Origin: Gammaproteobacteria bacterium
GTDB taxonomy: Bacteria > Pseudomonadota > Gammaproteobacteria > GCA-001735895
Length of the DNA: 5,442 nt
Assembly (NCBI GenBank): GCA_029882955.1
Contig: JAOUJX010000290.1
Coordinates: 1-5,442, forward strand
Reading direction: 5' to 3'
Shown: positions 1-5,442 of the stretch, piece by piece
Layout of the letters: each line of letters begins with the position of its first letter
Position numbering within the stretch: the stretch's first letter is position 1
Notes under the pieces: model-generated
Database searches by the model: none
What the model was told of the DNA's origin: nothing
The model's input: only the letters and a program-made list of their open reading frames with translations
Program-made: the position numbers and the translations under genes

Positions 1-890
1 AGAACATAGCTGCTGGCGACAATAACCACGCCTCCCTGAACGAGTAAGATATCTCGTTGGGATATGGCCTGTACCAGCATTCGTCCGACTCCGGGCCATT
101 GAAACACAGTTTCGATATACACCGCACCACCGAGTACAAAACCGGCCTGCACACCGATTACCGGTATGATGCTAACCAGTGACGCCTTAAAGGCATGTCG
201 ATAGAGCACCTTTTTCTCGCTCAGTCCTTTCGCGCGTGCGGTGCGGATATAGTCCTGACGCAGGACCTCGAGCATTGCCGAACGGGTCAATCTGGCGATA
301 ACCCCGGTGGCGACAATTGATAGTGTGAGGGCCGGTAATAGGAGATGCCTGCCCAGATCGAGTAAATCACCGCCGCCATAAATCGCGAACATGCCACTGG
401 CTGGCAACCAGCGCAGCTCTACTGCAAATAACAGGATCAATAGCAGGCCGAGCCAGAATGACGGGATAGAAATGCCGATTAAAACAATGAAGGTAAGAAT
501 TTTGTCGGTCCAGCCGTATTGTCGGGCGGCGGTCCAGATACCGATCAAGATACCCCATACTGTGCACAGTAACAGTGACGCTCCGGCGAGGATAAGTGTA
601 GCCGAAAACCGCTCAAGCACCTCATCCAGTACCGGACGGTTGAGTGAATAGGAGCGTCCGAAGTCACCGCTTAAAATATTCGACAACCAGATAAAGTATT
701 GCTGTACGACAGGTTTATCGAGTCCCAGCTCCTTGTTGATTTTGGCGACATTTTCAGGAGAGGCATAGGAACCGAGAATCGCGGTTGCCGGATCACCGGG
801 GATAAAAGTCATGATCAGGAAGACGATAATCGTAAGCCCCGCTAAAACAGGTATTACGGCAAGCAGGCGTGCGAGTATGTACCTGCGCAT
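1..890 (-). CDS. Dpp/Opp-type ABC transporter permease, first subunit (DppB-like), 3' end cut by window
   Basis: This is an inner-membrane permease of a peptide/nickel-type ABC importer. It would form the translocation pore with a second permease expected just beyond position 1. I read it by reverse-complementing 890 to 3, which gives 296 codons without a stop. It starts MRRYILARLL, with a first membrane segment at about residues 8-30 and the characteristic IPGDPA at 30-35. The periplasmic NKELGLDKPVVQQY region follows (52-65), then GDFGRS (75-80) and hydrophobic segments near 98-120, 131-156 and 182-200. The cytoplasmic EAA loop that contacts the ATPase lies at about 213-246 (RTARAKGLSEKKVLYRHAFK). 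The fragment ends after the FQWPGVGRMLVQAI signature. Family members are usually about 305-340 residues, so a few dozen C-terminal residues are missing. The ATG at 890 is supported by AGGAGG ten bases upstream. It follows the binding-protein gene in the same direction, as expected for one operon. Substrate specificity cannot be judged from the permease. Confidence 0.95.
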   Translation of the reverse strand, partial: MRRYILARLLAVIPVLAGLTIIVFLIMTFIPGDPATAILGSYASPENVAKINKELGLDKPVVQQYFIWLSNILSGDFGRSYSLNRPVLDEVLERFSATLILAGASLLLCTVWGILIGIWTAARQYGWTDKILTFIVLIGISIPSFWLGLLLILLFAVELRWLPASGMFAIYGGGDLLDLGRHLLLPALTLSIVATGVIARLTRSAMLEVLRQDYIRTARAKGLSEKKVLYRHAFKASLVSIIPVIGVQAGFVLGGAVYIETVFQWPGVGRMLVQAISQRDILLVQGGVVIVASSYV

Positions 891-900
891 ATAACACACC

Positions 901-906
901 CCTCCT
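901..906 (-). promoter_or_regulatory. Shine-Dalgarno AGGAGG of the permease gene
   Basis: A full-consensus AGGAGG (read on the minus strand) lies ten bases before the ATG at 890. It is much stronger than the sites of the other genes here and fixes the permease start. It sits just downstream of the intercistronic hairpin (922-950), so permease translation initiates independently of the binding-protein gene. Confidence 0.8.
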
Positions 907-921
907 GGTCAGGTGTAGTAG

Positions 922-950
922 ATGGCGTCACCCGCGCAGGATGACGCCAT
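922..950 (-). promoter_or_regulatory. Intercistronic hairpin between binding-protein and permease genes
   Basis: The arms ATGGCGTCA (922-930) and TGACGCCAT (942-950) are perfect 9-bp complements. In the minus-strand transcript the stem continues through a U-G wobble (941/931) and two more G-C pairs (940/932 and 939/933). That gives a 12-bp stem with a 5-nt loop. On the plus strand the wobble would be a C-A mismatch, so the structure suits the operon transcript. It starts 8 nt after the stop codon at 959-961 and no U-run follows, so it is not a classical intrinsic terminator. By analogy with other binding-protein operons, it probably protects the upstream mRNA from 3' exonucleases and raises binding-protein output relative to the permease. 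That role is an inference. The sequence also resembles widespread REP-like 'TCA-CCCGCG...TGA' elements. Confidence 0.7.
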
Positions 951-958
951 TCGTATTA

Positions 959-2515
959 TTAATCCTTGCTTACATCCTTTAACAGCAGGAAGAAAGAAGG
1001 TTGTAGTTTGAAGTTTTTAACCTGGTCGCGTGCGGCAGCATTCTGCTTCCAGTTTGCGATAAACGCCCAGGGCGCATCGTCCTGCACGATTACCTGCATT
1101 TTTTTATACAGTTTTGCACGTTCGGCCTGATCTGTCGATTTGCGTGCCGCTTCGAGCAGCTTGTCGACTTCCGGGTTAGAGTAATAACCGGAATTGAAGC
1201 CTTTCTTGTCGGGCCAGGCACCGGTGCGCAGTGCGAGGAAAGGCAGGGTATCGGGGTCGTTGGTCATCCATGCCATCTCTGCCATATCCGCTTTGCCTTC
1301 CAGTCCCGGATTCACCTTGCCGAGGAAGGTATTCCATTCGTAGGTTTCGATTTTCACCTTAAGACCGACCTTGGCCAGGTCAGCCTGAATAGCCGCTCCC
1401 ATAGGAACCGGATCGAGCATGCCGGAACCGCCTTCGGTGACATAAAATACGATCTCGGCCCCCGATTTCCCTGCCTCTTTGATCAAAGCTTTCGCTTTCG
1501 CTGGGTCGTAAGGATAAGGTTGCAGTGATTCGTTGTAAGCCCAGGCAAAGGCTGGCGGGGTAGGGCCGCTTGCGATTTCGGCTGTACCCTGTAATACATT
1601 TTCAACCAGTGCTTTCTTGTCGATCGCGTAGTTAATTGCCTGGCGTACGCGTTTGTCTGCAAATGGACCTTCTTTAGCGTTGAGAATGAGGAACCAGACA
1701 TGAGGACCTGCCTGCTCATAAAGGTCGTATCCGTTACCGTCAAACTGACTGACACTATCGGGCGGGATTTCAACCATCAGGTCGATACCACCTGAGAGCA
1801 TTTCTGCAACCCGTGTATTAGCATCGGTAATAGGGCGAAATACGACCGCTTCAAGTGCAGGGGCACCGTCCCAGTAGTTTTCGTTTCGAACCAGTACGGT
1901 TTTTGCATTCGATTCCCACTCGGCGAATTTATAAGCGCCGGTGCCCGATGGATTACGACCATAATTTTTACCATATTGCTTTACTGCCGCAGGCGATACG
2001 ATCAAACCAGTCGGGTAAGCGAGATTTGAAAGAAAGGGCGCATAGGGTTCTTTAAGCTTGAATTTGACTGTGTCATCGTCGATTGCTGCGACATCGTCGA
2101 TTGCCGAAAAGAAGAAAGATAGTGGAAATGGGCCGGTATCGTGATAGGCGTGTTTGTCATCGAGCATTCGGTCAAAGTTAAATACGACGGCAGGAGCATT
2201 AAATGCTGAACCGTCGTGAAATTTAACGCCATGACGTAATTCGAAGGTATAAGTCAGCCCGTCGTCGCTGATTGACCAGCTTTTCGCGAGCGAGGGTTCA
2301 ACTTCCAACGCGCCGTCTTTGTAACGAACCAGACCATCGTACATATTCATTACGATACGAAAATCATTCACTGCGGTGATGGCAGCAGGATCGAGAGATT
2401 TGGGTTCCGCTATTTGACCAACGACAAGCACGTCGTCAGGTGTTTGGGCAAACCCTGCAGGTGCTGTTAGCGTCATCACCACGGCAATGACTAATGAACG
2501 AACAAAATGATTCAT
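959..2515 (-). CDS. ABC transporter periplasmic substrate-binding protein, family 5 (peptide/nickel type)
   Basis: This 518-residue solute-binding protein captures the substrate in the periplasm and delivers it to the permease encoded downstream. Residues 1-23 form a Sec signal peptide: a basic start (MNHFVR), a hydrophobic core (LVIAVVMTLTAPA), and likely cleavage after GFA with the mature protein starting at QTPDD. There is no lipobox cysteine, so it is soluble rather than a lipoprotein. Family hallmarks follow in order: VGQIAEPKSLDP (32-43), MYDGLV (58-63), the family 5 signature DGLTYTFELRHGVKFHDG with FNFDR (85-116), GTGAYKFAEW (191-200), NENYWDGAP (211-219), and RQAINYAIDKKALVENVLQG in lobe II. 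The length is normal for the family. The ATG at 2515 has a modest GGAAG six bases upstream. It is the first gene of the minus-strand operon and diverges from the DUF1028-amidohydrolase pair. The family binds peptides, nickel, sugars or opines, so the ligand is unknown. A small ureide, amide or modified amino acid is my inference from the neighbours. Confidence 0.95.
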   Translation of the reverse strand: MNHFVRSLVIAVVMTLTAPAGFAQTPDDVLVVGQIAEPKSLDPAAITAVNDFRIVMNMYDGLVRYKDGALEVEPSLAKSWSISDDGLTYTFELRHGVKFHDGSAFNAPAVVFNFDRMLDDKHAYHDTGPFPLSFFFSAIDDVAAIDDDTVKFKLKEPYAPFLSNLAYPTGLIVSPAAVKQYGKNYGRNPSGTGAYKFAEWESNAKTVLVRNENYWDGAPALEAVVFRPITDANTRVAEMLSGGIDLMVEIPPDSVSQFDGNGYDLYEQAGPHVWFLILNAKEGPFADKRVRQAINYAIDKKALVENVLQGTAEIASGPTPPAFAWAYNESLQPYPYDPAKAKALIKEAGKSGAEIVFYVTEGGSGMLDPVPMGAAIQADLAKVGLKVKIETYEWNTFLGKVNPGLEGKADMAEMAWMTNDPDTLPFLALRTGAWPDKKGFNSGYYSNPEVDKLLEAARKSTDQAERAKLYKKMQVIVQDDAPWAFIANWKQNAAARDQVKNFKLQPSFFLLLKDVSKD

Positions 2516-2521
2516 GGCTAT

Positions 2522-2526
2522 CTTCC
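2522..2526 (-). promoter_or_regulatory. Shine-Dalgarno GGAAG of the binding-protein gene
   Basis: GGAAG on the minus strand lies six bases before the ATG at 2515. The match is partial but well placed, and it supports the start that gives a complete signal peptide. Confidence 0.55.
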
Positions 2527-2549
2527 CGCTTTATTGTTAAAAAAGCTAA

Positions 2550-2577
2550 TTTATCATGATAAATTTACACAGCGCAA
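2550..2577 (-). promoter_or_regulatory. Predicted sigma-70 promoter for the ABC transporter operon
   Basis: On the minus strand, TTGCGC (2577-2572) and GATAAA (2555-2550) are 16 bases apart. The -10 is the exact mirror image of the plus-strand -10 about the dyad centre at 2571 and lies within operator box 1. The leader would be roughly 28 nt. The -35 is a weak match, so confidence is lower than for the opposite promoter. Confidence 0.4.
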
Positions 2578-2592
2578 GTTTATTATGATAAA
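2564..2592 (+). promoter_or_regulatory. Predicted sigma-70 promoter for the DUF1028-amidohydrolase operon
   Basis: TTTACA (2564-2569) and GATAAA (2587-2592) are separated by 17 bases, close to the consensus. Transcription would start near 2599, leaving a leader of about 25 nt before the ATG at 2624. The -10 lies within operator box 2. This rests on pattern matching in an AT-rich region, so positions are tentative. Confidence 0.55.
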
Positions 2593-2623
2593 TTAGCGTA
2601 TAAGCTTCTAATTGGTGCAATAA

Positions 2624-3280
2624 ATGACTTTTTCTATACTTGCGAGGGATCGGGATACAGGTGAGCTCGGTTGTGCAGCGGCAACCGGAAACCTCGCCGT
2701 CGGAGCCTGGGTACTGGCTGCGCAAGCCTCTGCCGGAGTGGTAGCAACTCAGGGTTGGTCGGTAAGTACTCTGTGGCGTGAGGAGGCAATGCGTGGCCTT
2801 GTTGCGGGCGAGCAGCCTCAGTCAATAGTCGATCGTTTGGTAGGGGGCGATAATGGGGCAGGCTACCGGCAGTTGATTATACTCGATACCAGAGGCAGGT
2901 CTGCTGGCTGGACAGGGGAGAAAAATGAAGATACTAAATCGCACGTTTTATCACCTGATCTCGCGATTGCAGGGAACTGGCTCGCCAACGAAAATACCCT
3001 GGAAGTATTAAATAATCAATTTATTCATGCCGACGGTACGCTTGCCGATCGTTTGTTGCATGGTTTATTAATGGCGGCAAAAGCCGGAGGCGATATGCGC
3101 GGTACCTTATCGGCGGCCATTAATGTCGTATCGCCACAATCACCACCACTGGATTTACGCATCGACTACAGTCAAACACCGATTGAAGACTTGATTGTCT
3201 TATATAAAAAGACCAAAGACGAAACCTATCAGGAATTTATTTCTGTTCTACCCACGATTGAAGATCCACACCGGTGCTAA
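2624..3280 (+). CDS. DUF1028 family protein, putative Ntn-type hydrolase
   Basis: This 218-residue cytoplasmic protein has no signal peptide and matches the DUF1028 family in pattern and length. The start MTFSILARDRDTGELG (1-16) is the typical family opening. GVVATQGWS (38-46) and the helix EEAMRGLVAGEQPQSIVDRL follow. A strand pair comes next, YRQLIILDTRGRSAGWTGEK (81-100), with IAGNWLA (115-121) in place of the usual QGNMLAG. The LADRLLHGLLMAAKAGGDMRGTLSAAINVV block (140-169) carries the conserved GGD-RG, and DLRID (177-181) is near the end. The fold is regarded as N-terminal-nucleophile-like, so Thr2, exposed after Met removal, is the plausible nucleophile; that is family-based inference. 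No substrate is established to my knowledge. The ATG at 2624 is fixed by the family N-terminus. Its ribosome site is weak (GGTG at 2614-2617, six bases upstream). It is the first gene of a two-gene operon, overlaps the amidohydrolase by 7 nt, and may act on the same imported compound. Confidence 0.9.
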   Translation: MTFSILARDRDTGELGCAAATGNLAVGAWVLAAQASAGVVATQGWSVSTLWREEAMRGLVAGEQPQSIVDRLVGGDNGAGYRQLIILDTRGRSAGWTGEKNEDTKSHVLSPDLAIAGNWLANENTLEVLNNQFIHADGTLADRLLHGLLMAAKAGGDMRGTLSAAINVVSPQSPPLDLRIDYSQTPIEDLIVLYKKTKDETYQEFISVLPTIEDPHRC

Positions 3281-4485
3281 ACCTGGGCGAAGAAATAATG
3301 CAACGCCTTGATGTTATAGCTGGCTACTCGAAGGCAGGGCCGGGGGTTTCGCGCTTTCCCTTTACAGCGGAACATGAAGGGGCATTGACGTTATTGCGAG
3401 AGTGGATGACAAAAGCCGGCCTGGAGGTCAGTCTTGATGATTCCGGTACGCTCATCGGGCGTCGCGAGGGTAGTGAGACATCTCGTACGCTTTTATTGGG
3501 TTCACATCAGGATAGTGTCCCGCAGGGGGGGAAATACGATGGTATCTTCGGTATCGTATTATCGATTACCTGTCTCGAATACCTGAAGCATCAACAACTG
3601 CCCTACGCCATCGAAGTGCTGGCATTTGCGGATGAAGAAGGTGTGCGGTTCCCTACCGCCCTGATGGGCCCACGGGCTTTGGCGGGAACCTTTGATCCAG
3701 ATGTTTTAGGTATGCAGGATAAAGACGGGGTCACACTAACAGATGCTTTGCAAAACTTTGGCCTCGAAGCGGAGAATATCGTTGCGTTGAAACGCAATAG
3801 TGACGATATTCTGGGTTTCATCGAGACGCATATCGAGCAGGGGCCGGTGTTAGAGAGTAAAGGAGCACCGGTCGGTATAGTTACCGCTATTTGTGGTATT
3901 GAACGCTGGATGGTGAAGATAACCGGGCGTGCAGCTCATGCCGGTACCACACCGATGGATCTCAGGTATGACGCACTTGCAGCGGCAGCAGAGCTGATTA
4001 GTTATGTTGAAAACCTGTGTCTCGAGACCGAAGCACTTGTCGGTGTCGTCGGTTGGTTAAACGTAGTCCCGAATGCAGTGAATGCAGTGCCTGGCGAGGT
4101 CGACCTGTCGATAGAGTTGCGATCCAGTACCGACCAAGTTCGGGTTAATGCCGGGCTTGGACTGAAGGCCTTTTTGCAACAGCTTGCAGATAGACGCGGC
4201 CTAACCGCAAGCTCGGAACGGACATATTCGCAGTCAGCGGTGCAGTGCGGTGGGGAGTTGTCGGATAGACTGGAGGAAGCGGCCAAAGCCATTGGACTGA
4301 AAGCACCGAGGCTCATGTCAGGCGCGACTCACGATGCTTCAGCAATGTCAGATTTGTCAAGGGTCGCGATGTTATTTGTACGCTGCTTAAACGGGGTCAG
4401 CCATCATGGGGACGAGTCAATAACGAGTGAAGACGCTGGCATAGCTGCAGATGTTCTGATCAGGTTCCTGGAAGGGTTTGAGTGA
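3274..4485 (+). CDS. M20-family Zn-dependent amidohydrolase (allantoate amidohydrolase / N-carbamoyl-amino-acid hydrolase type)
   Basis: This 403-residue cytoplasmic metallo-amidohydrolase belongs to the hydantoinase/carbamoylase branch of peptidase family M20. Members cleave ureido or carbamoyl C-N bonds in N-carbamoyl-amino acids, allantoate, ureidoglycolate or beta-ureidopropionate. Visible di-metal ligands are His78 and Asp80 in GSHQDSVPQGGKYDG, bridging Asp89, Glu121 (base) and Glu122 in ADEEGVRFP, His186 in THIEQGP, and His377 in GVSHHGDE. The lid/dimerisation domain runs from about 209 to 325, with GRAAHAGTTPMD (218-229) and the substrate-carboxylate-type Arg283. SGATHDAS (349-356) replaces the more usual SGAGHDA. 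The GTG start is chosen because the segment LGEEIMQRLDVIAG matches the usual N-terminus. An ATG at 3298 is the alternative and would remove eight residues. The GTG overlaps the DUF1028 stop (GTGCTAA, 3274-3280), which implies translational coupling. Choosing between allantoate, carbamoyl-amino-acid and other amide substrates is not possible from motifs, so no symbol is given. Confidence 0.93.
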   Translation: MLNLGEEIMQRLDVIAGYSKAGPGVSRFPFTAEHEGALTLLREWMTKAGLEVSLDDSGTLIGRREGSETSRTLLLGSHQDSVPQGGKYDGIFGIVLSITCLEYLKHQQLPYAIEVLAFADEEGVRFPTALMGPRALAGTFDPDVLGMQDKDGVTLTDALQNFGLEAENIVALKRNSDDILGFIETHIEQGPVLESKGAPVGIVTAICGIERWMVKITGRAAHAGTTPMDLRYDALAAAAELISYVENLCLETEALVGVVGWLNVVPNAVNAVPGEVDLSIELRSSTDQVRVNAGLGLKAFLQQLADRRGLTASSERTYSQSAVQCGGELSDRLEEAAKAIGLKAPRLMSGATHDASAMSDLSRVAMLFVRCLNGVSHHGDESITSEDAGIAADVLIRFLEGFE

Positions 4486-4526
4486 GCCTGGCTGGTTTTA
4501 TTGCATGACGTAATTAGTAGGGATTC

Positions 4527-5442
4527 TCAGCTCCGGGGCTCACTGTTCTCTACCTGACTGACTTTGTCTTCCCGAAGACGCTCACGGTATTTATCACGCG
4601 CCAGTTCCTGCATGTCTTCGACTTTGTCACTTTCGTCTACGATTTCGCGCCCGAGCAGGGTTTCGATGGCGTCTTCGAGCGTGACTATGCCTGAAGTTTG
4701 ACCAAACTCATCTTCGACAAGACATAGATGTGCGTGGTTCTTGAGCATCAGTTCGAGCAGATGCTGCACCGGCAGCTTTTCGGCCACCCGAAGTATTGAC
4801 TTGGCGAATTTTTTCACCGGCTCGGCACCCTGTCCGGAGCGATCCGCTATGAAGAGGTCGTGGCGCAGCACTTTACCGGTAATGTCGTCGGGGCTCTCAC
4901 CGAATATTGGCATGCGAGAAAATTGACCTGTCTTCGGATCGTCGAGAGCGGTAGCAACGCTAATTGACTGGTCGAGCATATGTACCACGGTGCGTGGTGT
5001 CAGGACTTCTTCGACAGTGACTTCACGCAGGTTCAACAGGTTCGACAGGTATTCTTTTTCACGTGCTATTAACGCGCCATCCTGTTTGCCGAGCGAGGCC
5101 ATAGCTAGAATTTCCTCTCGTGTAACCTGACTTTCCGTTCTGGGGCCTAAAAGCCCTATTAGCCGGTTGGAAATCCAGACTAGCGGAGAGGTGAGCCTGG
5201 TCAACCAGAGGATAATGAATGCCGCCGGCAGTAGCAAAATACGCCAGAAGGTGGCGCCCAGGGTTTTCGGTATGATCTCGGAGAAATACAGGATCATTAA
5301 TGTCAGCAGGACGGCGCTAAGTGTTTCCCATTGAGGGCCGAACACCTGAAGTGCCTGAATGCCGACACCAAATGCGCCCATGGTGTGTGCAAAGGTATTT
5401 AGAATCAGAATCGCGGCCAGAGATTCATCCAGACGCGCTTTT
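4527..5442 (-). CDS. CNNM (DUF21)-CBS domain membrane protein, CorC/HlyC-like, 5' end cut by window
   Basis: This is an inner-membrane protein of the CNNM/CorC family, associated with magnesium or other divalent-cation efflux; older annotations call it hemolysin C-like. The reading frame stays open from the stop at 4527-4529 to 5441, giving 304 residues. The Met codon at 5381 is internal, because the residues before it (ARLDESLAAILILNTFAHT) are clearly DUF21 sequence. In the fragment, a membrane segment at about 8-30 is followed by one at about 40-57 leading into the signature SEIIPKTLGA (54-63), and another at about 66-90. Then come the linker VTREEILAMASLG, a first CBS domain opening at VLTPRTVV (146-153), and a second ending in DEFGQTSGIVTLEDAIETLL (244-263). 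The protein stops about 35 residues later with a charged tail and lacks the C-terminal CorC_HlyC domain, as in shorter members of about 340-350 residues. Roughly 40 N-terminal residues are missing. It converges on the amidohydrolase gene and is probably functionally unrelated. Confidence 0.93.
   Translation of the reverse strand, partial: KARLDESLAAILILNTFAHTMGAFGVGIQALQVFGPQWETLSAVLLTLMILYFSEIIPKTLGATFWRILLLPAAFIILWLTRLTSPLVWISNRLIGLLGPRTESQVTREEILAMASLGKQDGALIAREKEYLSNLLNLREVTVEEVLTPRTVVHMLDQSISVATALDDPKTGQFSRMPIFGESPDDITGKVLRHDLFIADRSGQGAEPVKKFAKSILRVAEKLPVQHLLELMLKNHAHLCLVEDEFGQTSGIVTLEDAIETLLGREIVDESDKVEDMQELARDKYRERLREDKVSQVENSEPRS

Larger units (their letters stand above)
2545..2597. 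promoter_or_regulatory. Divergent operator: two near-identical boxes in one inverted repeat
   Basis: Box 1 is TTTATCATGATAAATT (2550-2565). It is the core of a perfect 18-bp palindrome covering 2548-2565. Box 2 is TTTATTATGATAAATT (2579-2594) and differs by one base, with the two centres 29 bp apart. The two also form the arms of a larger inverted repeat: 2545-2563 (GCTAATTTATCATGATAAA) matches the reverse complement of 2579-2597 at 18 of 19 positions, with a 15-nt spacer. This is typical of a dimeric repressor or activator binding two sites. Each box covers the predicted -10 of one of the two divergent promoters, so a bound protein would most simply repress both. I cannot assign the box to a regulator family, and no regulator gene lies in the window. 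The structure is directly seen; its function is inferred. Confidence 0.8.

Noticed and set aside
391..651. 86-codon plus-strand open frame opposite the permease, and a 66-codon minus-strand frame at 367-567
   Set aside because: Both overlap the well-supported permease gene in other frames, resemble no family, and their content is consistent with chance.
1483..2232. Several 65-96-codon open frames within the binding-protein gene
   Set aside because: They are out-of-frame shadows of a complete, family-typical gene and have no ribosome sites or recognisable domains.
2539..2565. Palindrome plus adjacent T-run (minus strand) as an intrinsic terminator
   Set aside because: The stem is almost entirely A-T with no loop, and it lies upstream of the gene start. 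A protein-binding operator explains it better.
4002..4316. 104-codon minus-strand frame opposite the M20 gene (and similar ones at 3603-3821 and 2634-2825)
   Set aside because: They are antisense to intact conserved coding sequence, low in recognisable features, and without plausible start signals.
4485..4500. AGCC-T-GGCT followed by GGTTTTATT as an intrinsic terminator after the M20 gene
   Set aside because: A 1-nt loop and 4-bp stem cannot form a stable hairpin, so no convincing intrinsic terminator is visible in the 41-nt gap 4486-4526.
4481..4544. 8-bp inverted repeat AGTGAGCC (4481-4488) / GGCTCACT (4537-4544) flanking the convergent gene ends, as a possible bidirectional terminator
   Set aside because: The loop would be 48 nt, both arms overlap coding ends, and no U-run follows on either side. 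Chance similarity is likely.
4527..5381. ATG at 5381 as the true start of the CNNM-CBS protein
   Set aside because: The frame stays open to the window edge, and the preceding residues are conserved DUF21 membrane sequence, so the real start lies outside.

Overview
The window is a catabolic-type locus, probably from a Gram-negative gammaproteobacterium. The binding protein has a cleavable signal peptide and no lipobox, which fits a periplasmic protein. The CNNM/CBS protein at the right end has the composition usual in that class, and base composition is moderate. The taxonomic call is an inference. There is no sign of phage, IS elements, CRISPR or RNA genes.

Layout. (1) Minus strand, left half: a family 5 (Dpp/Opp-type) ABC transporter substrate-binding protein (2515 to 959), then the first membrane permease (890, running off the left edge). 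They are separated by a 68-nt gap that holds a strong hairpin and the permease Shine-Dalgarno. The second permease and the ATPases presumably lie beyond position 1. (2) Positions 2516-2623 form a divergent control region. Two near-identical 16-bp boxes, each palindromic or nearly so, sit inside one large inverted repeat and cover the predicted -10 elements of two back-to-back promoters. (3) Plus strand: a DUF1028 putative Ntn-hydrolase (2624-3280) and an M20-family N-carbamoyl/allantoate-type amidohydrolase (GTG start 3274, end 4485). They overlap by 7 nt and are almost certainly co-translated. (4) Minus strand, right edge: a convergent CNNM (DUF21)-CBS membrane protein of the CorC/HlyC type (4527 to beyond 5442). 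It looks unrelated to the locus.

How it may work. The most economical reading is a divergently organised uptake-and-degradation module. A binding-protein-dependent transporter imports a small amide, ureide or N-carbamoyl/peptide-like compound. The M20 hydrolase cleaves a C-N bond in it. The uncharacterised DUF1028 enzyme acts on the same compound or on a derivative. One regulator, not encoded here, could control both arms through the symmetrical operator pair. The substrate cannot be read from the sequence. DUF1028 has no settled biochemical function that I know of, so this pairing is the most interesting part of the window.

Only the control region (108 nt), the 68-nt gap 891-958 and the 41-nt gap 4486-4526 are non-coding. 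No gene-free stretch exceeds 300 bases.
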